From the NCBI GenBank assembly GCA_028622995.1, contig JAJQJQ010000007.1:434001-498000 (forward strand): DNA of 64,000 nucleotides, given 5' to 3'. The translations under genes and the position numbers were made by a program. This document shows, in pieces, positions 13,137-24,700 of the stretch. Origin of the DNA: Panagrolaimus kolymaensis. Its lineage: Eukaryota > Nematoda > Chromadorea > Rhabditida > Panagrolaimidae. How positions within the stretch are numbered: position 1 is the first letter of the stretch; each line of letters begins with the position of its first letter. Under the pieces are notes generated by a model, which was not told the DNA's origin, made no database searches, and was given only the letters and a program-made list of their open reading frames with translations.

Positions 13137-16100
13137 TCAAAGATTTGTTTTACTTTTCTTTTCCATATCAAAGCGCGAGGTGGTATTCCAATAAGTTTGA
13201 CGAAATTTGTTTGAATTGAAACCACGTTTAGATTCACTACCATGTTGGATGACAGCTCGAAGATCATTATCACGTTGAATGGTAACACGAGATTCGTTGC
13301 CACGATGGTTGACAGCACGATATTCCATACCACGATGAGAGGCAGCACGAGGATGAATAAGACGAACATTGGAAGTTCTTGGATGATGAGCATGCCTTGA
13401 ATTTGTAAAGTGTGGAGGAAAATCAAACATCTCTTGAAGCAAATCATTCATCTTTTCAAGCCTAAAAACGACTATACAAGTCAAACCAAACGGGGTAAAA
13501 ACAACTTACTTGTGCTTCTTCATTTGCTTCATTGATGTGATACCATATCCTTTGATAACAGGAGTAAACATAGCTTCCAATTTTTGACATGCTTCGAGAC
13601 TTCCACGACACATAATGGTATAAGAATGAGAATATGTAAAAGATTTGCGAAGACCAACAGCAACTTCAGTGCAACCAGATTTTTCTTCAAGACACTTGTA
13701 TTTTTGTAAAAATCCATTTGACCAACGAATTGGAACAGAAATAACAAAGTTCGGATAAGTAATAATTTGATCTTGAAGTTTGGTGTTGAAGAAAGCAGTA
13801 CTTTCAGGAAAGAACGCAAGCTTGATGAGAGTTGATTGAGCGGCCTAAAAACCATAATCAATTAATCTTGGAACAATAGAAAATCATACCTTGTAAAACT
13901 TCTTTTTTTCGTCTCCATAAAGTCCAAAGAGATTACATCCCGAGCTTATAATCATGCCAAGAAAATCAAGAAAGACACTTCCACCAGTTTTAGACATTAA
14001 CAAAGTTAAAATCATTGAACGTTCTTCATCCTAAAACAAAGAGGTTTGAGTAATGAAGCTCGCGTAAAATCAACTTACATTTTGAACAAATTGCTTCATA
14101 AAACAACTGATGGCTCGGCTCAGAGTTAAGTTATCAAAGTTTTCAGCTTGAATCCAACATAATACGATATTAGTAAATTCTTGGAACCATGGAAAACGCA
14201 GAAAGTCGGTTTTCATTTTTTCGACACTTGATGGAACGTTATGAAGATGGCTTTGAGTCAAAAGATAGAGGAAGCTTTCACTTTCAAGTCGCGTGACAAT
14301 GCTATCCTTAGAAATTCGAGTATCATCAGTAGACCACCATAAATCTAATCCTTCCCAAGCGATCCATGGAAAAGAATAGCAAGTACCATCTTCTAAAAAT
14401 AATTCAGCTTTTAATTATCGAAAAGAATAAACACACTTACGTTCAGCCAACGAATAGAAAGTTTTTGCAAGTTCAACCATTTCATGTGGAACATGAGCCA
14501 ATTTATAGTTGAAGATATCTTCTTGATTCATTTCCATTTCATACTTCCAAGTTTTTGAAAACTTATTCAAAACAGCAGCACGATATCTTTCAAAGATTTC
14601 AAATATAGTACTTTGAATGACAGAACGAGTTGAAAGGTCGTCAGTTATTTGATTGCGGTAGTTGTTCAAAGTACCAGAAACATCAAGGAAAGAATTGGAA
14701 AAAAGTTCGCCTTCAGATTTGATTTGATATTTGTTCATTATGGTCTAAAAAATAACGATAACAGATAAAAGCAATCCAATAAGACTTACGTGAATTTCGT
14801 TTTTATAGCTTTCGAAAAACTTTTTATTAGCTTCACTAACGTCCAAGAGAGTTGCAGGAGCTGTAGGACGATGCTTTTGAGCTTCTTGTTGAGCGATTTG
14901 AATAAGATGATAGAAGGTGGAAGCATGATCATGAAGTTCAGATAATATATGAGTATCAGTGAACGCTGGCTCATGTCGCTTTCCCATAAACTTTGGCCAT
15001 GTTGAAGTCTTTTCATCACCTTGTAAAGCTTCAGAAGCAAGACCACTTTTGAAAAAGTTAACAGCTTTGTCAGCTTTCTGCGCTAAATTTTCACAATCAC
15101 GATGATGAATAGAAAGAGTTGTCAAATGAGAAAGATGAGAATTGCTTAAATAAGCGAGATTTTCTTCCTTGATATATTGAACTCTGAATTCTGGATGTTC
15201 ATCTTGTAATTCTTTCAAAGATACTTTAGGAATGTGATCGGATAGTGGCGGAGTAAAATCTGTAGAAGCATGATTGCGAGATAATAAGAAAGCAGGATCC
15301 CAAAAAATGAGATAAATATCACCATCAAGATCACCACCACCAATTTCATCAGGAATAGGTCGAGAGCCTTTGCCAGGAAAAACAAGAACATCGACAAGAT
15401 GATTGAGTTCTGGAACATCGACAGCAGTAAGAAATCGAATATCACCAGCATGATAAATTGGACTTTTGGTAACACCAACAGGACCGACTTTGATAGTTTT
15501 GCCAGCAGAAGTAGCTTTCGGATTTAGACTATTACTGAATTGGTAAAAGACCTGACCTTCTTCTAGAATTCCAGTGGTATCAACAACACCAAGTGCCATG
15601 CGACCATCTTCAGGAGGAATAGGAATTTGACTCTTCTTAGCTAGCATTCCTAAAAAAAAGAAGCACAATATTTTAAGGAAAGTAAAAGACACTTACTGGC
15701 ATTAAAGGTAGCTTTAGCTTCTATCATGGATCGCAAAAATGGTTCGTACATAGAATTTTTTTCACTTGAACGCATCTTAGAAAGCGGAACATACTTTGGA
15801 AGATTTTCAAAAGAACTGACAAATGCTTGGCTGTCGACAAGAGGCTTGAGGATATCCGTAAAGCTTTCATTCAAGAGATGACGAAGACGATGATTAAGTT
15901 CTTTATGTTTCTGTTTACTTTCTTTAAGCGCAAGAGAATCCAAAGTTGCAATAAAGCATTGGTGAAACTTCGCTCCACTAGGACCAGACCATTGAGCAAT
16001 ATCAAAATCAAGAGAACCTTTGTCAGCAACATCAAATTTCTTTTGAGATTTACGTAAGCATGCGTAATATTGTCCACCATTGCCGAGTAAACGAGGATCA

Positions 16101-18097
16101 AAAGTATCAATAGAGACCATTCCTTTATAACCAGCATAACGAATTTGAAATGCAGAAGGAACATATGGAATATCAAGATCATCAGCAATCATTTTTGCAA
16201 AAACAGGACTAATAGTACCACATCCATCAGAGAAACAATATGGGTTTTCATCAGAATCAACACTTTTTGACATCAAATCATCGACCAAAAGAACATGATT
16301 CTGCGAAATCTTTGTGTGGACTTCCTAAAAATCCATAAAATATAAGGATAAAGAAGATATAAAGTTTAAAAAACATACCCGAGCTGAAGTAAAATATAAT
16401 CCAATTCTTGCACCAACTTTTGATGCAGGTTCAACTTTGAAATCACCAAGACTTTCCCATAATTGAACAATATTTTTCTTATCATCCGTAGCATAAAAGT
16501 AAGAACCATATTCACGAAAGAGAGACGATGATGCACCGAATTCATAAAAGTGTCTTTTGCCAATGCTGATTCCATTTCGACAAAAAGGCAGGATTGTTTC
16601 AGTTGCAAGATCTCTTGGGAAGCGATCATTAGTTTCATCACGGAATTTAACTTGAATCAAATTTTGGATACCAAGTTTTCTGAATCCTCTGCAATCCATC
16701 GTAGCTTCATCAAGAGTAAACAATGTTTGAGTTGGTGTAACATATACCTAAATGAATGATAAAGTGAATGAAGTTTCAGCAGAAGGGTTAGTTTAAATCT
16801 AGCTTATTAATTTTCATTAAACTTACAGTTTTGATCAATACATATTCATCACGAAGCGTTCTTTCGGATGCAAAATGATCATCTTTGATATCCAGAGAAG
16901 ACAATGAGGGATCATTCTTCAAGTGTTCATACACTGCAGTCAAAAAATGAATGACCAATTGATGATTATGTTGAACGTTTTCGCGAATGAAATCAATCTT
17001 CTTTTGTTCGAAAAGTAGATAATTCAAGAAGTAACATCCAACAGTACCAATACTCTTGATAGCTTGAATTCGGTAGCATACTTCCCATGACCAGTTGACC
17101 ATTTCTTGTTGTAATTCTTCTGACGTCAAAGTAGAGATATCAAACGAACGGACTTCTTCATTACCAAATGTAATAGGACAGCAAAGCAAGGAATAAAGTT
17201 GACCAAAAAAAGCTTTCATTTCGATGACCTAAACACGACAATGTTAAAATATTGGAGAGGAAGTACATGATATAAAAAGTTACCGGAAGCGAGAAAAATA
17301 AACGAAAAGCTCTTGCATCGACGAGGTTGTTCCAATAATCAGAAGGTGTTTCATTTTTAGGATTGTAGCGATGATAAGTTAAATAATCATTTTCGCCTTC
17401 CTTTTCACCCCAGAAGAACAATGGAGCATGGTGGACCACGATGATAAGAGCAATACGGAAGACATCACGATTCTTGTTGATTTTGAAGTTGAGTTTGCAA
17501 AAAGATGAATATCGTAAATCAGTTTTCAACGTACGTCCATTTGGAAGATCAGAAAGAAGTTGAAGAGTTGTTTGATCATGAAGGAATTTAGTTGACGTTA
17601 CATTAAGAATGTCTGTGCTACGGAACTCCGTACCAGATGTAAAACCAAAGCGAATTCTTTCACAATCAATTGAAGTTGAACACCTAAAAAAAGAATATAA
17701 GTGAGAAACAAGTTTTAAGAAACCCATACGTTAAAGGAGCATTATCAAAATCTTCTTTGGTAAAAGTCATCAATGAAGAAGGAGATGCGGAAGAGCCAAA
17801 AGGTGAAGAAAGAACTTCTGTTGAAGGTGTTAAAGCTTGAGCAGCTTTAAGATTGGATATTGTTGAAAGCCTTCTTTTTGATTGATAAGGTGGACGAGCT
17901 TCTCTGGAGTTGACGTAAGATTGGAGACTTTTCTTTTGATAAAAAGAAGATGGTGGTGAACGATTTCTGCCATCAAAGTACTTGATTGGACGTTGTTGAA
18001 GCATGATATCAGATGGATCACTTCTTTTTGGCGGTGGATCAGAAGTTGAAACCGGAGTTGGAGAATGCCAAGGAAATGAGTTTGGAGAACAAGACAT
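13137..18097 (-). CDS. ego-1/rrf-1-like: RNA-dependent RNA polymerase, EGO-1/RRF-1 type
   Basis: Eleven exons (18097-17730, 17683-17284, 17228-16827, 16747-16379, 16324-15697, 15649-14790, 14744-14441, 14392-14079, 14030-13890, 13844-13510, 13461-13137) join in frame to 1481 aa, slightly shorter than C. elegans EGO-1 or RRF-1. The N-terminal 120 residues are Ser/Pro-rich. The core carries eukaryotic cellular RdRP hallmarks: the SDGCG-type segment in exon 5, the EDGRMALGVVD block, TKSPIYHAGDIR, and the catalytic GGGDLDGD motif (Asp829-Asp833; 15332-15318), whose acidic residues are all present. These enzymes synthesise secondary small RNAs on mRNA templates in RNAi and germline silencing. The last exon ends in a His/Arg/Gly-rich tail. 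A reverse AATAAA lies near 13068. The gene appears intact. Confidence 0.93.
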
Positions 18098-18135
18098 TTG
18101 AAGATTGATCTTAGAGCATAAAACTTTGAGAAAGA

Positions 18136-18147
18136 TCTAAAATGAAA
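18136..18147 (-). promoter_or_regulatory. Probable trans-splice acceptor of RdRP gene
   Basis: A CATTTTAG acceptor on the minus strand ends about 39 bp upstream of the RdRP start codon, and no upstream coding exon is visible. This is the expected arrangement for spliced-leader addition. Confidence 0.35.
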
Positions 18148-19794
18148 CGTAAGGTAAATGCGATAGAAAAACAAATGCGAATAAACGGCGAAATCCTACA
18201 ACAACATAGAGAGAGTTAAGAAGCCACGAAAAATCCCAAGAATAAAAGAAGCGAAAAATTGTTTATTATCCCAAAATTACCTTAATTTAAAAAGCACGAG
18301 AGAACACGACTTGATAACAGATAATTTACAAAAGCATAATGAAATGTTTAAAAAAATATATGGAGAGAAATTTTAGAATGGGATGCTAATACAAAAATTT
18401 GAATAATATAAGTTTATTCATCAACAAATAAACAAATTTTTTGTGAACGTATAAAGGGATGATTACTAAGGCGATTGAGAGAATGGCTAAAATATGGTTA
18501 AATTGCCTTCTTTTAGGGTGAAAAAGACTTAAAAAAATATGAAAGCTTTACACCCAATTAAATATTTGAAAATCCCAGGTTTAGGGTTTGAAAAGAAAGG
18601 AACATAGATTTATGTTTATAAAAAAGATAGCAATAAATGGGTAATGGGCAATTAACTAACATAAGTAAAAAACAAGGATAAAGGATATTATTAGAATGGA
18701 ATAAAACAAGAAGAAAAAGTAACAAATTCAAAACATGGAATTGTCGAAGAAAAAAATGAAAGGTTTTGCTAAAAACTGAGAGCAAACATTTTCCCATCGT
18801 TTGCATGTGTAAGTTTTTTCGTTCTGAGAGACATCTGTCTTTAAAAATTCTTTCTTTAGACTGATTTTTTTTGAAGTTGCTTGAATTTTTTTGTTCGCTG
18901 AAAAAAGCATATTTTAGATTTTGTTTTTTAGCTAGAAGAATTATGAATGTTATCATCAATTGCAGTTGGATTCCATATAATGGAAAAAAGAATACACTGA
19001 AATCCTCTCCATCTCTCTCATCACATTTGAATGTAGTTTGATTTTGAGTTAATTTTTATGTTATTTGACGATTTCTTATTTGCTGTTAGGTCCCGGATAT
19101 TACAATGCGTTCTGAATACGGCCTACGATTTATCAAGGTGTGGGTAGTCGAATCTTATTATCACAACAATGTTTATTGTACTTAAAGACATATAAATGTA
19201 TACCCAACTGTACAGATATTACGGGGACAGATCAAACTGGGAGTGAGAGTAAAGTAATAAACATAAATACTAGCTTGTTATCTCGCTTGGCTTTTGCCTC
19301 CAACGTCTGTTGTTCTATTTGGGAGAGTCTCTATGAATGAAGACCTTCGACAAAGATTGGAATGAATGGTTTTTTATAGTTTCTTCACGATTGAGATGGA
19401 CAAATGGCATGATTCGTTATGCTTGCAAGTTATTAGGTGTTTGAGCAAAAATTGAAGTTGAGGAGCATCGTCCTCCACAAAAAAAATTAATAATGAAGGC
19501 ATACTCAAGAATATCTTTTTACTGGCAAACAAATCATTGATTTTTTTTAAATGAAAGAAAATAACAAATTGCAAAATACCTTGAAGTGATTTTTTTTCTT
19601 CCACCCTATTTTTAGTAAAGCTTACTGGCTGCAAATCATTCACAATCACAATTTTTTTAAACTAAATAAAAACTTTTTATTATCATTGTATCATTAATAT
19701 TTTGTTTTCTCTTTAATGCTGATATCTCCAACTTTGTTAGTCTTTAGCTTTTAACTATCTTTTTATTATTGTATCAAAACCAAGGAACTTTAAA
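18148..19794. other. Intergenic region upstream of RdRP and F-box-like genes
   Basis: This is a shared divergent promoter interval. The part at 18.2-19.0 kb is AT-rich, and the minus frame at 18558-18959 is Phe/Leu/Lys-rich and unsupported. The part at 19080-19350 is less homopolymeric than the surroundings and contains the motif repeated near 20761. Its short plus frame (19140-19340) has no recognisable family. Confidence 0.4.
19118..19139 (+). repeat. Motif copy 1 upstream of F-box-like paralogue
   Basis: ACGGCCTACGATTTATCAAG followed by GT. It is nearly identical to the sequence at 20761-20781, which lies upstream of the second paralogue. It is probably part of the duplicated segment or a shared regulatory block. 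Confidence 0.5.
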
Positions 19795-20592
19795 ATGGAA
19801 GCTGTTGCCTCAAAATATTCATTCGAATTTCCACGTCGTCAATATTTTTCACTTCCATATTATCTTATTTCTTACATCACCGAAAATCCTTTGTCACCTC
19901 ATGGCCTTCAAAAGCTTCAAAAAACATGCAAACATTTTTACTCAGAAAAGAAAATTTTATATTTACACGGAGTTTGTTGGTACAATGGAAAAGATTACAT
20001 TTGTTATGATAAAAAACAATTACCACTCAAAAATATTCGATATTGGCTTACTCATTTATTAATTGGCTATGCTGGTGAATATTCAGTCTTCAGACCTCAT
20101 ATTTTTAACACTAACATATTATCAGAATTAATAATTTTACAAGGTGATTTATCTTTAAAAGAAATTAATTTTTTGTTAATCAGCAAAAACTTGGATGAAG
20201 TTAATTTGTGTGGAGTTAATATAAAAGATGAAGCTGGAAATCCTGTTCCCGTTGATTTTATTCTATCAAAAGTTCCATATATTAGAAAATTCACCTACGA
20301 CAATTTATGCGAAATTTGTTCAACCGAAACTTTCAAAAGGCTTAATTCAATCAAACTTATGAACAAACTTTATTGGTTTTGTTTGATAATAAATCAAAAA
20401 TTTGAAGAACTCGATCCTGAATTTTTAGCTGAATTTATTGAAAAAAATGCTTTACCATCTTATGCTCATTTTAGTATTGGAGTTGAAAATGATGCAGAAA
20501 TGGTTGTTGCTTTTAAAACAAGATTACAAAAGGTTGCTAACAAGTGGAATTCAAACAATAAAAGGCTTAAAATAACTGTTTATGTGAAATGA
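19795..20592 (+). CDS. F-box-like protein, tandem paralogue 1
   Basis: A single-exon gene of 265 aa. The N-terminal about 60 residues have the spacing of a degenerate F-box (Leu-Pro-Tyr-Tyr-Leu-Ile then Leu-Gln-Lys-Leu-Gln-Lys-Thr-Cys-Lys), preceded by an aromatic-rich Phe-Pro-Arg-Arg motif. The rest resembles leucine-rich, FTH/FBA-like substrate-binding regions and contains a strongly conserved Lys-Asp-Glu-Ala-Gly-Asn-Pro-Val-Pro-Val-Asp block (about residues 143-153). Such proteins would link targets to an SCF ubiquitin ligase. The family is expanded in plant-parasitic nematodes, as far as I recall. It lies 330 bp upstream of its paralogue in the same orientation. No signal peptide is seen. 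AATAAA follows near 20675. The family call is moderate. Confidence 0.75.
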   Translation: MEAVASKYSFEFPRRQYFSLPYYLISYITENPLSPHGLQKLQKTCKHFYSEKKILYLHGVCWYNGKDYICYDKKQLPLKNIRYWLTHLLIGYAGEYSVFRPHIFNTNILSELIILQGDLSLKEINFLLISKNLDEVNLCGVNIKDEAGNPVPVDFILSKVPYIRKFTYDNLCEICSTETFKRLNSIKLMNKLYWFCLIINQKFEELDPEFLAEFIEKNALPSYAHFSIGVENDAEMVVAFKTRLQKVANKWNSNNKRLKITVYVK

Positions 20593-20760
20593 AATATCCA
20601 TGAAATATGTATGATATTCTTTTTTTTTTGTTTGGCTTTTGAATGATTATTTATTGATTGGTTATTAAATAATAATAAAAAATCAGAAAACTTTTTTTTG
20701 CTGATCAAATTTTGGCAGATGCAAGCGAAAGTATTTGGCAATAGCGCGCTATGGACAAAC

Positions 20761-20781
20761 ACGGCCTAGATATATCAAGGT
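20761..20781 (+). repeat. Motif copy 2 upstream of F-box-like paralogue
   Basis: ACGGCCTAGATATATCAAGG followed by T. It matches the block at 19118-19139 apart from a one-base gap and a substitution, and lies about 140 bp upstream of the second F-box-like gene. Confidence 0.5.
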
Positions 20782-20921
20782 TAGCTTGTGATTTGTGTGC
20801 ACATCAATAGTAAAAAGGAAAATTGTTGTTTATGATAACAAAAAAATAGGGACTTTCATGCACAAAGTTAATCAGTTCTAACTTCTTTTTTTCATTTGTC
20901 ATTGGAATTTATTTTTTAACT

Positions 20922-21728
20922 ATGAGTAAGACAGCGCAAAAATATTCCTTCAAATTTCCACGTCGACAAAATTTTTCCCTTTCATATTATGTTATTTCTT
21001 ATATTAACAATAATAATAACCCATCAACTTCACCTTTTGGATATCAAAAGCTTCAAGAAACTTGTAAATATTTCTTTACTAAAAAGAAATATATGATCAT
21101 TCGAGAAACGGCATGGTACTATGGATTTAATTACATTTATACGGGACGGGAAAAATTATCCCTCGAAAATGTTCAATTTTGGTTCACTTATTTACACATT
21201 AGCTACGGAAAATATCCTAATTTACGACCTCATATTGTTCGAACCAATTTGTTACGATCTTTAAGTATGTCAGGAAATTCGTTATCTTTAAAAGAAATTA
21301 ATTTTTTGTTATCCAGCAAAAACATGGTTGTAATTTGTTTTACTAAACTTAACATTAAAGATGAAGCGGGAAATCCCGTTCCAGTTGATTATGTTTTATC
21401 AAAGGTTCCAAAAATTATGTCATTCACATATGATAATTTATGCGAAGTTTGTTCAACCGAAACTTTTATAAATCTGAATTCTATTAAGCGTATTTACAAG
21501 CTTGAGTGGTTTTCATTAAGAATAAATCATTATTCAGAAGAACTCAATCCTGAACTTTTAGCTAAATTTATAGTTAAAAATGGAATATCATATTGTGCAA
21601 AATTTTATTATTGCGTGGAAAATTATATTGGATTGGCTGAATTTAAAGATAGATTACAAGAAAATGTTGACAAACTCAATTCAAGCAATAAGAAACTTTC
21701 AATTCTTGTTTATAAAAAATATGAATAA
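20922..21728 (+). CDS. F-box-like protein, tandem paralogue 2
   Basis: A single-exon gene of 268 aa that aligns along its whole length with the gene at 19795, including the Phe-Pro-Arg-Arg start, the F-box-like Leu/Cys spacing, the Lys-Asp-Glu-Ala-Gly-Asn-Pro-Val-Pro-Val-Asp block and the Cys-Ser-Thr-Glu-Thr-Phe segment. By eye about half of the residues are identical, so the duplication is not recent. A four-residue Asn insertion (AAT repeats) sits in the N-terminal region. The stop codon overlaps an AATAAA, giving a very short 3' UTR. The intact frame suggests both copies are retained. Role inferred: an SCF adaptor with divergent target specificity. Confidence 0.75.
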   Translation: MSKTAQKYSFKFPRRQNFSLSYYVISYINNNNNPSTSPFGYQKLQETCKYFFTKKKYMIIRETAWYYGFNYIYTGREKLSLENVQFWFTYLHISYGKYPNLRPHIVRTNLLRSLSMSGNSLSLKEINFLLSSKNMVVICFTKLNIKDEAGNPVPVDYVLSKVPKIMSFTYDNLCEVCSTETFINLNSIKRIYKLEWFSLRINHYSEELNPELLAKFIVKNGISYCAKFYYCVENYIGLAEFKDRLQENVDKLNSSNKKLSILVYKKYE

Positions 21729-24700
21729 AATATTTTTTTGTTTTAATCTTAGCGTCATTTTTTTTGTTTATAAAAAAACATCAAAGGAAATTTTCTTTTT
21801 TTACAAAATAAAATCCTTTTCTGAGCTCTGCTTCATTGACAAACTATAGCAACCGCATACACACGGAAGTCTTTTTTTTTTTTTACGATTTTGATTGAAT
21901 TAACTTTTGAAAAATATATTCTAAAGTTTTTTTCTGCAAATTTGATTTCTAAAATCTTTTAAAATACAACTTTTGGCACCAAAAAAATGGTCTCAATTCC
22001 CTTTTCATGTCGGTCTCAAACAAACTTGCATCATTGAAAAAAAGCCATTGACTCCATGAAAATCCATTTTTGTCCCACCAAATTTTTTTCTTGCTATTTC
22101 TAATTTTAATATCCTTCAATGCATAGCAATTTTTTTTTTGCCAACCAAAAATGTATGCAAAAGTCACGCTTTTTTGTTAAAAAAAAATAAAGAAAGAAAA
22201 CTGATTTCAACCGGAAGTTATTAAAGTTTTTTTTTCGAAATAAAAAAATTCTTTCTAAAAAATGTTTCAAAAAAATAAAATAAATAATAGCAACAAAAAA
22301 AGCACATGTCTTTTTCTAGGGTATTTTAGAGGGAGCTTTTTGTTTGTTCGCGGCGGCTACTGTAATTTGTCGACATTTAGTAGTTTGATTTTATAATTGC
22401 TCTGGGAATGGATGTAATTTTTAAACTTGTGACTTTTTAATGGAACACTTTTTTTCTTTCTTTTTTTTCGTGTTAACGTTTAATGTTCCAGTTTATGATT
22501 TTGACTTTTGTAAATAAAATAGAAATAATTGTTTTGAAGAAAAAAACCAATTTTCATTTTGCTTTCTGTTATTTTTGGCTTCGATTAAATTATTTTCTTT
22601 GAATAATAAAATTCAAATTAAAAAATATTAATGTTGTTTGTTTGATTTTGCAAATTAATGAAGCATAAATTTTTAATAAATAATGCAATTTTTTTATAAA
22701 TTCGCTTAAAACTTTTCTGTATTTCTTTTATTTTAAGGAAATCTACCGTAAACGTACGTTCGTTCATTGACGTGAATGATGAATATGAGTGGTGATTGGT
22801 TCAAAGGTTAATGAATCGAAAAAAAGTGCAGTATTATAATTTTTTTGCTACATTCGAACGCTTTTCAAGCATAAAAGTACAAACATGAAATCTTAAAATA
22901 GTAAATTTAAAACAACCACCATCCATGATTTGTTAAGTGCCAGGTAGTCTTGGAGAGTCACTGCTATAAATTGTCAAAGTTTTTACCACTAATTTTTTAA
23001 AGATTTCAAACATTGGTTGAAATGATTCAATATCTTGTCTCAACAAAACAGCTTCTATTAAAACATCTTTTTTGGTAGTTACCGTACCGTATCTTTATTT
23101 TTATAAATTGCGTTAAACTTTCTTTTATCCCCAAAATTTATCACGTTGGTTTGTGTCTTTTTTATTACATTTTTTTAGTATAAAAAAATAAAATAAAACC
23201 AAATTAAATACTGCCCTTTTTTCGTTTCGTTTTTTTGTTTTGTTTTTATCGTTTAATTCGTTTTTATAAAATGTTAGACATGGGATACGACGGACGATGT
23301 GATGCAAGCGGTTTGTGCATATTTTTTTATTTTTTTTTAAAATTAAAATCTAATTAAATTTAATGTAAGCGTAAAAGAGACAGGCTTTAAGCTATAAAAG
23401 AAAAAAAGAAAGAACAATCTAACACATTTAGTTTAAAATAAATCTATTTTGCATTGACGAATGATTATGTATTTGCTGCTACTATCACTTTCTTGGGGTT
23501 TATTTTTCGGGAGTATTTGGGATGTTGTAAATTTATTTGATTAAAAAAACGTTATAAAATAAGTTAAAAAAGAAAAAACAAAAGATAAAATTGTGATTTC
23601 TGATATAAGGATTTAATATGGAGGCTATAAAAAAAGATTTCAGTCTATTCAACATACATATTTCGACCTAATAATGGCTAGACTAACTTTTCGTTCAATA
23701 TTAATCCAAAAATTTTACCTTTATAAACATATCCCTCGATCCGAGACATTTTCATTCTCATCCGATGATGATACCAAAATGTCTACGTTGTTTTCTTACT
23801 GCAATTTTTGATGCTATTTTTAATCATAAAAAAGTTTAAACTGCTCTCAAGGGAATATTCAACGCCCACATTTTTTAGACTTAAAAAATCGAATCTTAAA
23901 ACATTTATAAAAATCCAAAAAAAATGATAAGTAGATTTCCCTTTTTGTTTAACAGAAGCTTCATCATTCTTTATAGACAGACAAAAAACAATGAGAGTGA
24001 GACAAAAGTTTAAAGATCCTACATTTTCTTTTTTATCCATGAAACATAAAAACAAAAAACAACAAAGCTCTTATCTATGTTTTTTTTTTTCAAAGGAAAG
24101 ACTTGACGTCTAAAAAATGTGGCACATCTGTTTCCTATTTATTACTTTACTCTATTCCTCTTTTCTTGGGAGCATCTTTAAAAAAAGAATATAAATCTGT
24201 GCAAATTTTTCATGTTTCAAAGATAAAATAAAAAAATAAATAGTAAAGTATGTTAGTAGCCTTTTCCCGAAGGAATCATCGCCTTTAAATTTTCAGATTT
24301 TCAACTTGTTGCCTTCTCTCTCTCTCTTTCTATCTATCTATGGAAGTCTAAGGGGCGAGAAAAAAAAACGTCAGAAGTATGCCCTTTATATCTTTAAGAG
24401 ATGCCAAATTTTTCCTTCCAGATGAATACCTCTTCTCTTTTAACATCCGCGAAGGCCATTTTTCAGGAAGACTGGCATTTCCTCCCACAAGAAACCAAAA
24501 TAAAAAAAAAACATTTATAAAAACGGGAGACTCAAAATAAAAAATGAAAGGCGAAAAGCTACTGCTCCGTTTGCTTTAGTGTTAGTGTTTTTTTTTTCAC
24601 TGACTTCTTCTTCTTCGCTTGCTTTTTTCTTTTATTTGCAAACACAAGCAAGGCTCAAGAAGTGCAACTTAAAAAATGCCAAAGGATGGATTGTTGTGGT

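Noticed and set aside
14786..16641. Several extra frames inside the RdRP gene on both strands
   Set aside because: They are out of frame with, or antisense to, exons that join perfectly into a known enzyme.
18558..18959. 133-codon minus-strand frame upstream of the RdRP
   Set aside because: Composition is Phe/Leu/Lys/Asn-rich like other desert frames, with no signal, splice or family.
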